Shown piece by piece: positions 6,568 through 6,640 of a DNA stretch of 6,640 nt. The stretch comes from Saprospiraceae bacterium (GTDB lineage: Bacteria; Bacteroidota; Bacteroidia; Chitinophagales; Saprospiraceae), in the NCBI GenBank assembly GCA_020437045.1, contig JAGQWV010000982.1, forward strand, positions 1 to 6,640. The letters run 5' to 3'. The notes beneath the pieces were generated by a model. That model was not told the DNA's origin, made no database searches, and worked only from the letters and a program-made list of their open reading frames with translations. Position numbers and translations under genes: made by a program. Each line of letters opens with the position of its first letter. Position 1 is the stretch's first letter.

Positions 6568-6640
6568 TGCAGCATTTCCAACATAACTGATACTATTGTC
6601 GGCTTCTTTTTTGCGATCTCATTCGTTGCAAAAACTCGCT
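6564..6640 (-). CDS. Possible C-terminal end of a convergent gene
   Basis: A minus-strand frame enters from the right edge and stops with a TAG at 6566-6564, giving 24 residues (RVFATNEIAKKKP, then IVSVMLEMLH). Its stop overlaps that of the pyrimidine-nucleoside phosphorylase through the shared palindrome CTAG. The composition looks like a natural protein end and no terminator lies between the genes, which fits a tight convergent pair. A frame this short is expected by chance fairly often, and another minus-strand frame also enters from the edge and stops at about 6594. I do not recognise the product. Confidence 0.28.
   Translation of the reverse strand, partial: RVFATNEIAKKKPTIVSVMLEMLH

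Overview
The window looks like a chromosomal segment from a member of the Bacteroidota (inference). The evidence is that no purine-rich Shine-Dalgarno site precedes any of the clear ATG starts, that a perfect match to the Bacteroidota -7 element (TAnnTTTG) sits just upstream of the nucleoside transporter gene, and that the NhaD antiporter and the uridine-kinase-like protein resemble family members I remember from this phylum. I cannot name a genus.

Layout, left to right. The left edge (minus strand) holds the first 66 codons of an exported protein of unknown function. Next, also on the minus strand, is an NhaD-type Na+/H+ antiporter (ATG at 1588, stop at 266). About 750 bp without a convincing gene follow (1589-2344). 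They hold a possible nhaD promoter, a strong factor-independent terminator reading leftwards, a nested inverted-repeat element, an AT-rich hairpin and some short reading frames. A uridine-kinase-family gene (minus) and a three-gene plus-strand operon then diverge from a shared 122-bp control region. The operon is a CNT nucleoside transporter, a trimeric-type purine nucleoside phosphorylase (11-nt gap) and a pyrimidine-nucleoside phosphorylase (25-nt gap), which ends at 6567. A possible convergent gene end lies at the right edge.

How the genes fit together: the transporter would bring nucleosides through the inner membrane. The two phosphorylases would split purine and pyrimidine nucleosides into base plus (deoxy)ribose-1-phosphate. 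The divergent kinase would be the alternative, ATP-dependent route that keeps the nucleoside intact as a monophosphate. This is a compact nucleoside uptake and salvage locus. NhaD is a separate ion-homeostasis unit.

Most of the window is recognisable housekeeping metabolism, and I see no mobile element, CRISPR array, defence system or clearly new multi-gene system. The parts least explained are the structured intergenic region at about 1842-2175 and the kinase's substituted base-recognition position.
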